Shown here one piece after another: positions 50,455 to 63,604 of a DNA stretch of 64,000 nt; position 1 is the stretch's first letter, and the number at the start of each line of letters is the position of its first letter. The stretch is taken from contig NC_088310.1 of assembly GCF_910592395.1 (NCBI RefSeq), positions 1,743,501 through 1,807,500 of the forward strand, written 5' to 3'. The notes under the pieces are model-generated. The model had not been told where the DNA came from and ran no database searches. It was given only the letters and a program-made list of their open reading frames with translations. A program made the position numbers and the translations under genes. This stretch comes from Lineus longissimus. Taxonomy: Eukaryota > Nemertea > Pilidiophora > Heteronemertea > Lineidae.

Positions 50455-53400
50455 ACCATACTGCAGATTTAACGCTTTTCAAGCCAAAGTGCCTCAAAAA
50501 GCTTTACATGTAACAGTAGATTGAATAAGTGAGGATGCCTGCTTGAGCCAATCAGAATGGGAGTTCCTATCCATCTGCAACAATGGACAAAGACAACTCG
50601 AAACAATCTGTGGTTTTGTGGAGATGCATTTGTAATGAACATCTGGAGACAAAATTGATTATTACTTGTTGTTTCTATGCAATTTGATCTCCGATTTGGT
50701 ATAGATGACAGCATTTGTCAGTACCTGTCAATCATAGAGAGGTTCTACTGTAGAATACATTGTAAGTTTATAAGGAGGGCGTGCCAAGTACTGTTAGTGT
50801 TAAATGGCATAGTCGGATCTCAATCTGATTGTAGATGTATGTATAAACACATAAAAATGTAACTTTGTGTTATGACCGCCAGATTGGTAGGGCCCCTCTC
50901 TCTCGAGTCTCTCATGAAGAGAATGACCAGTGTACAGTGACATCAAGTTCCAAAAAATGCATTCACTGTTTTTTATGATAGATATGTGCTCAGTAGTAAG
51001 TTTATTATGATTTCTTGGTTACCATAACTGCCATTTATTGATTTAATAATTCCTCGTGCTTGCTCAAGTCTGCCATATGTAACTGAGGACTTTATCTAGT
51101 GCATGTTTTATATAGTAGGTCTGGTCTTTTGATAGCTAGCTCTGCCAGTTTTGTGTATGTGTGGTCATACTGCTTTGGCTCTAGTTTTGAAATACTTTTC
51201 ATTTGCTGTCAGTAAAAGTTGATTCTTATGTAGTTCTATTCTGGTCATTCCCTGTCCAGGTTCGGCCTGTAACTCAGGTGGTTGTCTCTGTTTGTGCTGT
51301 CATTCTCAAAGTAGGCCCCTAAGAAAACCCATAGAGAAAACAAGTGACACATGGACATGAAGGAGAGGTGTGCGTTTTCGTAGCTTGTGCTTGGGAGGGG
51401 GGGTTAATCGATCGCTATGATTCTGGTTGCTTCACACGTCTATGGTTACTTAAGATTCTTGGAGAAGAGAACTACAGTGATGGTGCCCTGTATTGACAGA
51501 ACGTGTGTCTCGGAATGATGTTGTCAATAAATCTCATTCTGCAGGCTGCATAGGAGTCTGTCTTGCTGAGTGACGGAGCTAGTCATGTTAGAACCATGCA
51601 TGTATCTATGTAAAATGATATTTCCTTGTTGCCAATTTGTACCATTATTCATTAGTGTTTCTTTGATAGTGCCATAATTCTTTATCAAACCAAATAATTT
51701 GGACCTGAACCATACCCAGTGTGTTTGACATCTTCAAGGTATTATCTTTTTCAAATATCTGGGAAATAGAACTCCTAGACCTGTGCCTGACACGTGCTGT
51801 CCTCTTCTAGAGATGTCCAGACATAGGTTTGGTGTTGATACCCAGTGTCAATGGCTTTGTCAACACATGTATGTGTGTGTTCTTATGTTTGACATCAATT
51901 TTTCGACTTGTATACTGGCAGCTATAGAGTTAATGGGCTTAAGGGGGACTATAGGCAGGAGTCGGGGGAACATCTTGGTTGTCTTCGAGTTTCTAGGTGA
52001 TGGTTAAAACCTGGGTTGTGTCCGATTTAGCAATAGTTACATGTATATTCGTCATAAAGGAGGGACCCTATCGGTGAGGTGTAACTTTATAATCTTGCTC
52101 TCCCCTAAATAGTGTTTATCGATACATGTACGTATATCTAGCTAAATGACTTTCCATCCATCCACTTTTAGAATTAGTAGTGTCTATGCCATGTACATGG
52201 TGTTAGTAAAGGTAATTAGTTGATTAGTTGCAATGTTCATAAACAATTTTCAAGCAGACAGTGTAATTCAGCATAAGAATGTCTTCCAAATTACCGTCAC
52301 TTCCGAGAGTCAGTGGCAAGTCAAGTGGCACAATATCCTCATAAAGTATCTGTTGTTTTAAGGAGAGTAGTTTCATCGGTACTTCTTGGTGTTTACATGT
52401 AGAAAGTTTAACAGAATGTCCTCTTGTCCTAACTTGCTGGTGCTTGCACTGACAACATTCTCAAACTGAATATTGTTTAACTTATTTTGTTGCATTTATA
52501 ATGCTCACGCCAATGTTTTTGATGTATAGTGCCATGAAGAAATTATAGTACAATTTATCCACTTAAAGTTGACAAGCATTTGCTGTATATATTTTCATCG
52601 TGTGAAAAGTTTAACTCAAGTCTTGTTTTGTCATTTTTCATTTCTCGAACTCTCCCATTAGATGTTACATGATGCAGATGAATCTGTACTTAGTTTCCTA
52701 CACAGTGGTTGTGAAAGCATTACATGTATTCAGCAGACTGTTGAAAAATAGGTTGTGAACTTACATATGTTTGTTGACACTGGTAAATCATATTGAAATA
52801 GTTGTCAGAAAGAAAACGTTTCTTTGGGGTAACAAATCGCAAGTTTGTGATGTGAGATGTGATTAAGAGAAAATGATTGAAACAGGAAAATAATGAGGTG
52901 TAGATGGTCAGTTTCAATTAGGTAGAAAGTATTTCGCATGGATATTTTGTGTCGCAGGTGTCTTGAATAAATTTAGTGTGTGAAGATTTGTCTGCTCTTT
53001 GTTGTTATTTTAAGTGGCAAAGTATAATTTCCTCAGCATAATGAACGTAGAATTGCCCTGAGGACAAGAGCGAGGAACATTCAAAGTAAATGTTGTAACT
53101 TGACCCATGAATTTTTGTCACAATATTTCGAAGCACGAAGCAAGGCGCCCTATCGAGAGTTGGACATGGCAGTGATGCAGATGATGATAAACAAACTAAC
53201 ACGTGGAAATTTCATGCTTAGCTAGTTTACTGAAGTCTTACTATAAATAGATTTCTAAATTGCTAAAATGTGGAATTGAGCTTGGCACAGCGATGAGATA
53301 AAACTTAATAAGTTTCACTTCTCTGCTGTAATCAAGACTAAAATTTGAATAGAGCTACTAATTGATAACTTAGTAAGTCATAAAAGTATAGTTTTAATGA

Positions 53401-53567
53401 CTAGATTGGTTATTTATCATCTTTCTGTAAATTTATTTTCGTTCCAATTTACGAGTTTGTCTTTTTTACATACTGTTATGACAAACCGGAACATAAACAT
53501 TAGCACGTGGCGTTGGTTATGAAACCAGTCCTTTTTGCATTATCACTCGTATTAAGTGATATTTACA
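50455..53567. other. Transaminase 3' UTR and intergenic region before CRY-DASH
   Basis: AT-rich. AATAAA occurs near 51526 and 52967. No open frame with recognisable content. Confidence 0.6.
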
Positions 53568-56500
53568 ATGGCATCGAGATCCAGAGCAGTAATTTGTCTT
53601 TTAAGGAACAACCTTCGTTATCATGATAATGAGGTCTGTACTGATTGCTGTGAAATTTAGTGAATAAAGTGGTATTTGACTTGCCAAACTCACTTTCTTG
53701 CATAAGCGAAAAAGCATTATTATGCATGTACTGATCCGATGTAGTACTACTAGTAGTACTAGGTATATCATATGTGGGTATGTCATCAGATAATTTCTGC
53801 ATCAACTTCAGGTTTTCCAGTGGGCCCACAGGAACAGTGACTTCGTCGTGCCAATCTACTGTTTTGACCCCCGTCATTACAAAGGCACATGGCACTTCAG
53901 CTTCCCAAAGACAGGTCCTCACAAGCTCAAGTTCTTGTTGGAGAGTATCGCAGATCTCAGAGATGTCTTGAAACAAAAGGGAAGGTATGTGTTCTTGTCC
54001 ATCTCTGATCCTTAGGGAGGAAGGGTGCCAGAAATAGGTCCAATCCCCTTTTCGGCTACTGATAGGCCTTACTGTCAGTTATCTTCATTTCAAATGAATG
54101 CGGGTGTGAAATGAGCCTTTGGAATCCAATGGCAAATTCAATTGTATATCGCCATTCTAATCTTTTGAAGTGGTGCAGAATAGATCTATCAGGTGTCATG
54201 GTCCTTGGCTGTTGAAGAGAGTTGGATATGTCACCTGATTCCCTTATGTCTTTACAGTGGGCTAATCATCAGACAGGGAAAACCTGAAGCCATCATCCCA
54301 GAACTAATCAAGTCTTTACAATCCGAGGTAGAGGTGACTGGACTTGTCTATGAAAATGAGGTATGTATTCTGCTCAAGAATGAAGAAACTGTGGAACTAT
54401 GGACAATTTAATTATTCTTCATTTGTGTTTTAGGTATCCTATAATCACATATTATATATCTCACAAAAACTCCTATTTCATTAAAGGCAACTAAAGAAGA
54501 GCTTGATGTAGAAGAGGCCCTTCGTGTCCTCTGCAGTGTCCCAATCAAGACTTTCTGGGCCTCCTCTCTTTACCATAAAGATGACATACCTTTCAAAGCT
54601 AGTCAGTAAGTTCATATGCAATAGAAAACCGAGATTATCCGAACACTAACTCGGCCAACAGTTTCCTATGATATTTCTTGACACCTCCTAATGGCTTCAT
54701 TACTCAATAAATGTTTGTTGGGAATTAACAGGGTTTTATGCCTGCCATAGTCGTCACAATGGCAAATGTGTTCTTCCAACTTGGTGCAGCTGATTTTCTC
54801 TAATTTTTAATTTTTCTTTCAGAGTACCAAACGTTTATTCAGACTTTCGTAAACAAGTTGAAAATAGATCCCAGGTGCGTCCACTGGTACAAATGCCGGA
54901 CAAGCTCAAACCACTGCCACCTGGTGTTGAAGAGGGAGAACTACCAACATATCCGTCCTTTGGTATCGGAGGTAACGTCTTATTGTTGAAAAACTTTGCA
55001 TTCATCTTTTGATTACAAAAGTACAAACCCTTGTCGTGCCCATTGATATTTGGACCGTTTCAGAATATGAAACTAAAGGGTGTGGTCCTTGTGTCTGCAT
55101 CCCTGGGTAATAAGTTGTCCCAAAGATTGGTTTGCTAGTCTTCCCACCACCTTCGCAAGAGGTCATTTCTATATCTGGAAACCGTTTACCTCTTGGCTCA
55201 TTGAAAGTAATGACTCTTGTTTGCTCTAGTATCCCTGTAAGACCAACTATATCGAGGCAAACAATGGACAATTCTGTCATCAAATAGTGCTTCTTTGACT
55301 GTCTGATGCTGAATCTATGGAAGGCTCTTCTTAGTATATGATTCCACTTTCAGACCCTGTATCAGATGATCGCACTGCCTTCCCATTCAGTGGTGGAGAA
55401 ACAACTGGTCTTGGTCGATTAGACTTCTATCTCTGGGGATCTGATAAAGTGGCAACTTATAAAGAGACAAGGAATGGTCTTATTGGCGAAGATTATTCGA
55501 CAAAGTTTTCACCCTGGTGAGTTTGGTGGTACTTGATTATCCCCTCTAAAAAAGTACATGCAGGGTATTTCCCAAATGCTGTTGGCCTAGAATCCACTCA
55601 TCTTATCTGCAATAGAACTTGTGACAGGTTTCTCTTGATAAGTATACACAGTTCATACTACATTCTTTTCTTTGTTTTCCACAGGCTGGCCCATGGTTGT
55701 ATTTCACCGAGACAGATCTACTGGGAGGTCAAGCGCTATGAGAAGGAACGCACATCAAACCAGTCAACATACTGGGTCATATTTGAGCTCCTTTGGAGAG
55801 ACTATTTCAAATTTGTTGCATTGAAGTTTGGTGATAAATTATTCTACAGATCTGGAGTACGTGGATTAGATATTCCGTGGAAGAAAGATATGCATCTTTT
55901 CGAAGCCTGGAAAAGTAGGTTGGATGAATTATATCAGTATACTTGAAGGACTCTGTATGTTAAGCTTGTTAAATTGCAAAAATATAGTAAGCTGGCAGCA
56001 AAACTGATAAAGCTTTAAAAAGCAGTGAAAAGAGAAGACTGGCATTGATCTCAGAAAACGTCTTGACTCGAATCTTACTCTCCTTGTAACCTAGGACAAT
56101 ATCAAATCCCCTGCTCTGTGATAAACGTCTTTGTCACAAATCTAGATCATTCCTGTGACTAAACTTTTGTTGTGTTTCTTCCAGCTGGTAAGACTGGTGT
56201 ACCATTCGTTGATGCCAACATGAGAGAGATGGCAGCCACAGGTTTCATGTCAAATAGGGGTCGCCAGGTAAGCACTTGATACCATCACCTCCTGGAAGAC
56301 ATTGGTGTCTTTTGAACGGTGGGAAATGTACCGAAGACCGGAAAATAGATCGATTCTCCAAACTGAGTCATCTCAATTTCTTCCAGAATGTTGCCAGCTT
56401 CCTTGTCAAGGACCTCGGCCTTGACTGGCTCCTGGGTGCAGAATGGTTTGAACATCTCCTGACAGACCATGATGTTTGCAGTAACTATGGCAACTGGCAG

Positions 56501-57429
56501 TACTCTGCAGGTGTCGGGAATGACCCGCGTCAGGACAGGAAGTTCAACATGGTCAAGCAAGGCCTGGATTATGACGCAGAGGTGAGGTTTAAACCTTTTT
56601 TTGATTGTGGCATCAAATTCTTGCACATTCTGAGCTGTTTACAACTTCAGCAATCAAGTACTGTAATATCCACATCACCTTAGGCATAAAAACTGATCAA
56701 ATCTCTGACAAGAGCTTTCAAAATTAAAATTTCATGGTGCTGCTTTATTATGATAGAATACAAAATTGTGGTATGGAGACATATCTTTGTAGTTCCTTTG
56801 TGTACAATGCTACATGTGATAGCCAGTCTTTGGATGACTCTTCTTACCCTCTAACAACTGAACGAAGTTGTCTTCCTCATTCTATGTGGTTCTTTTCTGC
56901 GTTGTAGGGTGACTATATCCGTCGCTGGGTCCCTGAACTCCAAGGTATCAAAGGTGGCAATGTGCATGTCCCTTGGACACTGAGTCCAAATGTCCTTGCC
57001 AGAGCTGATGTCAAGTTAGGGGAGACATATCCACAACCTATTGTGATAGCACCGGAATGGTCCAGACACGTTAAGAAGGTGAGAACTAAACGTTGATGAT
57101 GTGAGCTCTGTCTGTCCACCTCAGTACATGTTGTTGGTAGATTTGATGAACTGTTTGTTCTACTGAAGGGTAGATTGGTTGGTTTGTCTGCCTAGTTTCA
57201 CTGCGGCGCCAAAGAAGTGCTAGAAATAGGTACTGGAGCTGTGCATAACTGTTCGTGTTCTGAACTAAGTTAGTTATTATCAGTCTGCAGCTATCGGTAT
57301 TGTTTTCTTTTTCAGCCGGGGTCTGCAAGCAGAGGAGGAGGTGGTCGAGGTGGTGGTGCAAGGGGTGGTGGACCCCCGGCAAAACAACGAGGCATTGACT
57401 TCTATTTCAAAGGTGGAAAGACATTTTAA
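53568..57429 (+). CDS. cry-dash: Cryptochrome DASH (CRY-DASH)
   Basis: FAD/antenna flavoprotein of the photolyase family. CRY-DASH proteins repair cyclobutane pyrimidine dimers in single-stranded or looped DNA and may signal light. Eleven exons join in frame to 521 residues, the usual family length: 53568-53633, 53812-53984, 54258-54360, 54487-54605, 54823-54971, 55354-55516, 55685-55914, 56185-56267, 56387-56581, 56908-57078, 57316-57429. The antenna domain starts [20 protein letters not shown] and includes [13 protein letters not shown]. The FAD domain has [71 protein letters not shown] and the DASH-type RKFNMVKQG. The tail carries [14 protein letters not shown] before [11 protein letters not shown]. 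The ATG starts directly at the conserved first beta strand; exon 1 uses the non-optimal donor GTCTGT. Confidence 0.96.
53742..53761. repeat. Perfect 20-bp palindrome in CRY-DASH intron 1
   Basis: TAGTACTACTAGTAGTACTA is identical to its reverse complement. It lies 51 bp before the exon 2 acceptor. Confidence 0.9.
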
Positions 57430-57829
57430 GACTATGAGAGAGGGAGGGTGTGATTCATGAGGTTTGAAGGAGTCTCCGTTTGATGTTAAATTAGCAGTCA
57501 AATAACAGGACACATGTGGATGTAATAGCTATGGTGGAATATCAGTGTGTTGAACTTATGAGAAATTGTAAAGAGAACAAGCTACAGGGAGCGAATCTCA
57601 AATTCTAGTTGAGCGAACTGAGTGACAGCCGAAACTGGGTGCCCCTTGTGTATTCAGTTTTTCTCAGGTTGAAGGACTGTGTCTAATGTGAATGTGAGGT
57701 GCTACTTTATCAAGACATTGGGCATTAATAAGTAGAATATTGATATGTTATTGTCATCACCACATCATGTTATATCCAATGAAGTTATTAAGAACTGAAC
57801 AACTTGTTTTTTTCTGTGTGTGAATGAGA

Positions 57830-60824
57830 CCAGATTGGGACCATTGATACCTGGGAGGTGATATTGTGACCACGTCCCAAGTTGAATTGATTTGAGACTG
57901 CTGCCATTGATACTCGGCATGTGTATGGTTGAGACAACTGTTCAGATGCCCTGTGTATCAAGAACAAATGGTGACACATGAACTACTTAATAGATGGAGA
58001 CAGCTACCCCATTTCTTAAGTTCTGGAATCTCCACCATCTGGCCTACAAGAGACAACCAGAACCAGACTGAATGGCACCTGGCAGCAGATGGAGTTTGAG
58101 AGTCACAACCAGACAAAATCGACCTGACATGTCCTCTGTCCTGCCAACACGGTGAGGCAGTCACAACCAGAATGAATTGGGACTGGAAGCTCAGCTGTAC
58201 TGCTTACATGGTGAGACATGAGAAAAGTCACAACAAGGCCAATTTGGTCCTGACATCTCCACCAACTTCCCAAGTAAGACGACAGACACGCGAGACAGTC
58301 ACAACCAGACTAAACGGGACCTGGGAGCGCCAACGTACTGCTGACGGTTGGAGAGATGAGAAAGTCATAACCAGACCGAATTGGGCCTGGCAGCTTCACC
58401 GTCTTTTAACAATGGGAGAGTAGAGACAGTCACAACCAGTATAAATGGGATCAAACTGCCCCCACACCGTCCTGCTGATAAGATGAGAGCTAGACGAAAC
58501 AGCCACAGCAAGACCAATCGGGCATGGCAGCGCCACTGTCTTGCCGTCACCGTGTCGCCGACATCCTTTTTACTGTGTCGAGCAGCAAGGTCCTATTAGG
58601 TCTGGTTGTGGCGGTCTATTAGAGAGACAGAGGACAGTAAGGCCATTCGGTTCGGTTGTAACTGTCTCATCAAGTTGGTGAGAGGTCCGTTTCGGTCTGG
58701 ATAAGACTTCGTCATCTGCCCAACCTTGTCGCCAAAGCGGTGAAAGAGACCCGACTGGCACAGCCACATCAAATTCTACCTGGCTGCGTGGCTGTTTCAA
58801 CTCTCTCACCACGTTGTCACTACATTTCCCTCACCGTGTCGATGTCACGATAGAGAGGCCAGCAGTCTGACTGTGATTGTATCAACTCTCTTACTGTGTT
58901 GGCAAGACGGTCGGTAAGATGAGACAGTCACAACCATTGCCAAATCGGATCTCGCTGCTCCACCATCTCGCCAACCGTCTTGCCAACACCGCGGGTGAGA
59001 GAGATGGAATACCACAACCTGACCGAATCAGGCTGATGTACGATGATACCGAATCGGGTCTTGCTGCCCTATCGCATTGCAAGCACACAACGAGACAGAT
59101 CAGCACTCAACCGTCTTGCCAACATGGTTAGAGAGATAAGACAGTCACAGACACCGGTCACAGCCAGACTAAATGGGACAATCAAGTGCCACCGTGCCGC
59201 CGACAAGGAGAGACAGGAGAGAGAAGCGCAACCAGACCGAATGGGACCTCGCTGCCCGACCTCATGTCCTCTCTCTCTCACTGTATTTGGAAGACAGTTG
59301 ACTAGCCAGGGGTCAATGAGGTCAATGAGACCGAATCGACGGATTGCTGCCCGATCGTATTCCTATCACAAAGAGAGAGACGAGACAGTCACAACCATAC
59401 CAAATCAAGCATAGCAGTCGCCACCGTCTTGCCAACACGACCTTAGAGTTGAGACAGTCGTAACAACCAGACTGAATAGGACAATGAAGCGCCATTGTAC
59501 TGCCGAGGCGCTGAGGCAGAAGAGAGCGTCGATCACAGCCTTCAGTCTGGCAGCTTCATTCCCTTATCACCAACAGACGGGACTGTCACAACCGAACCGA
59601 ACCTCCTGTCTTTCTAACACGGTGCGAGAAACAAGGTGACCACAACCACTTTCACCACATTGGCGACACGGTTTGGGCAGATGGCACCGCCACAATCAGA
59701 CCGACCTGGACATGGCTGCGCCATCGTGTCACTAACACGGTGAGAAAATGAGATCGAATGGGACGGGAGAGTAAAAGCAACCACTGTCTGGCCATCCCCC
59801 CAGTGCTGACACGGTACATCAGCCAGGCTTCATTTGGTCTGGGTGTGGCTGTCTTATCTTTCTCAAGGTAATCCTAAGACAGTTGAGCTGCCAAGCGCCC
59901 CTATTCGGTCTGGCTCTGTGACTGTCTAACTTCCCTCACTGAGTTAACAAGACGGAGGGGTTGTGACTGTCTTTACTTTCTCACCATGTTGTCAAGAGAC
60001 AGCGAAGCTCTCATTCGCTGGCCCGACTCGATCTGGTTGTGACCGTAGCTTCTCTCTCACTGTATTGACAAGACGGTTAGGTCGCCAGGTTCGATTTGAA
60101 GAGGTTGTGTCTAGTAAGCAGTCTAATCGCTCTCACAGTCTTGCAACGCGGTGGGACAGTCGAGGCAATCACACCCAGACTCCCCGCCAGACTGCACCGC
60201 GTGGCGATAAGGTAGAGCAGACGTCACAGTCACCAGCAGACCTAATCGGACCTGCTCAACAACTTGAAGACAGAGAAGACAGTCACAACCGAACTGTATG
60301 GCCCAGTTACCCCCGTCTTCCTAACACGGTGAGAGAAATGAGACAGCCACAACCAGACCGAATCGGGCCTCGCTTCTCCTTCGTTTCGTCCACACGGTGA
60401 GAAGAATGAGACCGAATGGGACCTGGCTGCTCCTCTTGCCATCATGGTGAGATAGATGAGACAGCCATGACCAGATTACCGAACGGACCATGCGAATTGG
60501 GCTGGCAGCTACGCTGTCTTGCCTTACCCGCGGTGCCGACACGATACATCAGCCAGTCAGCCAGGCCCATTCGGTCTGGTTGTGACTGTCAGTCTCACCT
60601 CTCTCACTGTGTGTAGCATGGTGGGGGGGGGGGGGGGGGGGGCTGGTTGTGGCTGTCTCAACTCTCTCACCATGTTGGCAAGACGGCGAAGCTGCCATTC
60701 ACTGGCTTGATTCGGTCTGGTGGTGGCTGTCCTATAATTCCATTGTGTTGGAAAGACATTCGGGTAGCCAGGCCCGGTTTGTTCTAGTTGTGTTAGCCTA
60801 ACCTATGTTACCGTTTTGCAATAC
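57830..60824. repeat. Degenerate satellite mosaic in both orientations
   Basis: Roughly 70-100 bp diverged units. In forward blocks they read GAGACAGTCACAACCAGACC, then GAATGGGACCTGGCAG and CCGTCTTGCCAACACGGTGA. Forward blocks lie at about 58030-58580, 58910-59760 and 60160-60540. Reverse-complement blocks (GGTCTGGTTGTGACTGTCT) lie at about 58590-58800, 59820-60120 and 60550-60830. Open frames inside are by-products. It begins right after the CRY-DASH stop region and may be part of its 3' UTR. A 20-base G run lies at 60623-60642. Confidence 0.85.
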
Positions 60825-62831
60825 GGTTGGAGAGTCGAGGCAATCACAGCCTGACTGCCCGCCAGTCTGTCCATCGTATTGCCAACACTATGAAAGAGTT
60901 GAAACAGCCACGAATTAGAGCTAGTGCAGAATTCGGCATGGTTATGGCAGGATGATCTCTCTCACTGCGTTAACGACACGATGAGCAGCAAGGCCGATTA
61001 CGTATGGTTGTGACTGTCTTAACTTTCAGATCATGCTGGCAAGACGGTGTCTAGCAGTCCCGATATTCGGTCTCGTAGTGCCTCCCTCATCTCTCGCGAC
61101 ATCGGGACTGTGCTCCACCGTTTTGCCATCACTTTGAGAGCAATGAGACAGCCACAACAAGACCATGTCAGGCATCGATGCTGTACAACGTCTGTTATGC
61201 GACACGGTAATGAAAAGGCAGTGGAGCTGCCAGTCCCATTCGGTATGGTTGTGATTGTCCCAGTCCGGTCACAGCCACTGCGCTGGCATGGACTGAGATG
61301 GGGCAGCCATGCCAAATGCTGTCTCCTTTTTCTCAACGTGTCGACGGCACAATAGAGCAACCAGGTCCAATTTGTTCTGGTTGTGACTGTCTCATCTCTC
61401 TCACTGTGTCGCAGAAGGGCGAAACTGCTCGGCCCATTCGGTCTGATGGTGGCTGTCTCAACTCCCTTAGTGTGTTGGCAAGACGCTGGGGAACCAGAGC
61501 CCCTTCAGTCTGGTGGTGACTGTCCCATCTTAGTTGCCATGTTGGTAGTTGTCACAACCACATGGTCACATCCCTCATGTGTCCACTAGACCAGATTGTG
61601 TTTTATTGATGGAGACGGCCACCTCTTTCCAGTGATATCCAGGAGACCAGATTGTGACCACGTCCCTGGTGTCTGGCTGTTCTGTTTGGCTTGATTGTGA
61701 TAAGATTTGGTCCCTTGAGTATACAGTGGGGTTGTGGCAAATGTCTCTATGCCATGGTTCTGTTGCCAGTTGCCTTTACGTCCTCGATACACCGGCATTT
61801 GACAAGAACCAGAGAGGCTGAGGTTGGAGAGTCGGTTGGAGAGTCGAGGCAATCACAGCCTGACTGCCCGCCAGTCTGTCCATCGTATTGCCAACACTAT
61901 GAAAGAGTTGAAACAGCCACGAATTAGAGCTAGTGCAGAATTCGGCATGGTTATGGCAGGATGATCTCTCTCACTGCGTTAACGACACGATGAGCAGCAA
62001 GGCCGATTACGTATGGTTGTGACTGTCTTAACTTTCAGATCATGCTGGCAAGACGGTGTCTAGCAGTCCCGATATTCGGTCTCGTAGTGCCTCCCTCATC
62101 TCTCGCGACATCGGGACTGTGCTCCACCGTTTTGCCATCACTTTGAGAGCAATGAGACAGCCACAACAAGACCATGTCAGGCATCGATGCTGTACAACGT
62201 CTGTTATGCGACACCGTGATGAAAAGGCAGTGGAGCTGCCAGTCCCATTCGGTATGGTTGTGGTTGTCCCAGTCCGGTCACAGCCACTGCGCTGGCATGG
62301 ACTGAGATGGGGCAACCATGCCCGATGTTGTCTCCTTTTTCTCAACGTGTCGACGGCACAATAGAGCAACCAGGTCCAATTTGTTCTGGTTGTGACTGTC
62401 TCATCTCTCTCACTGTGTCGCAACAGGGCGAAACTGCTCGGCCCATTCGGTCTGATGGTGGCTGTCTCAACTACCTCAGCGTGTTGGCAAGACGCTGGGG
62501 AACCAGAGCCCCTTCAGTCTGGTGGTGACTGTCCTATCTCAGTTGCCATGTTGGTAGTTGTCACAACCACATGGTCACATCCCTCATGTGTCCACTAGAC
62601 CAGAATGTGTTGTATTGATGGAGACGGCCACCTCATTCCAGTGATATCCAGGAGACCAGATTGTGACCACGTCCCTGGTGTCTGGCTGTTCTGTTTGGCT
62701 TGATTGAGATAAGATTTGGTCCCCTGAGTATACAGTGGGGTTGTGGCAATTGTCCCTATGCCATGGTTCTGTTGCCAATTGCGTTTACGTCCTCGATACA
62801 CCGGCATTTGACAAGAACCAGAGAGGCTGAG
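60825..62831. repeat. 1009-bp tandem duplication of satellite-derived DNA
   Basis: Copy 1 60825-61833, copy 2 61834-62831, offset exactly 1009 bp and about 97-98% identical by eye. Both contain the same mosaic of forward and reverse satellite units and end in ACCAGAGAGGCTGAG. Near-identical open frames in both copies are not genes. Confidence 0.93.
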
Positions 62832-63604
62832 ATTACGTCCGATATTTCCCAAAGGAACAAAAACACCTCAGGAAAAAGACAATAAAGACTGATTATCACA
62901 GCATTATCAAATGTATTAGCAAAAAGATTATAATATTGATGCACAATAACAATATAGTTTAATGTTGTACATGATGAAATCAGTAAAGAGTGAATGAGCG
63001 CATGAGACCAACCCACCAACTGACAATCTTGAGAGGGCCCCATGTCTCAATTTATCAGCCATGGCTGGATAGGAGCATTCATCTACTATTAGGTAATATG
63101 AATCAGAAAAAAGGAGATAACTGTCTTGGTCAAAGACTACTGGTCTACATAAGAGAACCCCTCTGACAGATCAAGATGTATTGCTTTTCTAAGAACTCTG
63201 ATTACACTATTCATGGAGTTTCTTGGCAGTGAAGAGGAAATGGCAGCATGTTACGCATGTTATCAATTACATGTATAATCACTCAAGAGAAACAAGGATA
63301 CCAGTATACAAAATAACAACTTGTGCACGCGACACAAAGGAAAAGGTACACATGTACTCACATTATCAATACTCAGTGGCGTATTCAATAAATACACAAA
63401 AATATTCTCACAACCGATCAGTCTTTTCACAGATCTTATAAATGTGTGAACACATCATTGGATGATATCAAAAAAGCATAGAGCCTTGTATTTTTGGTAA
63501 TATGAAAACATTTGCCAGTCTTATGTCACCCAAGGCTCAAAACCACTTTTAAAGTAATACATCTAGATACATCTAGATCATTTTATAAGATTGATATGGC
63601 CTAC
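62832..63604. other. AT-rich spacer before an unrecognised minus-strand gene
   Basis: No repeats or coding frames recognised. It probably contains the 3' UTR of the minus-strand gene that ends at 63605. Confidence 0.5.

Noticed and set aside
61047-62364. Duplicated 102-codon frames in the satellite region
   Set aside because: They are identical only because the 1009-bp block is duplicated, and they consist of satellite sequence.
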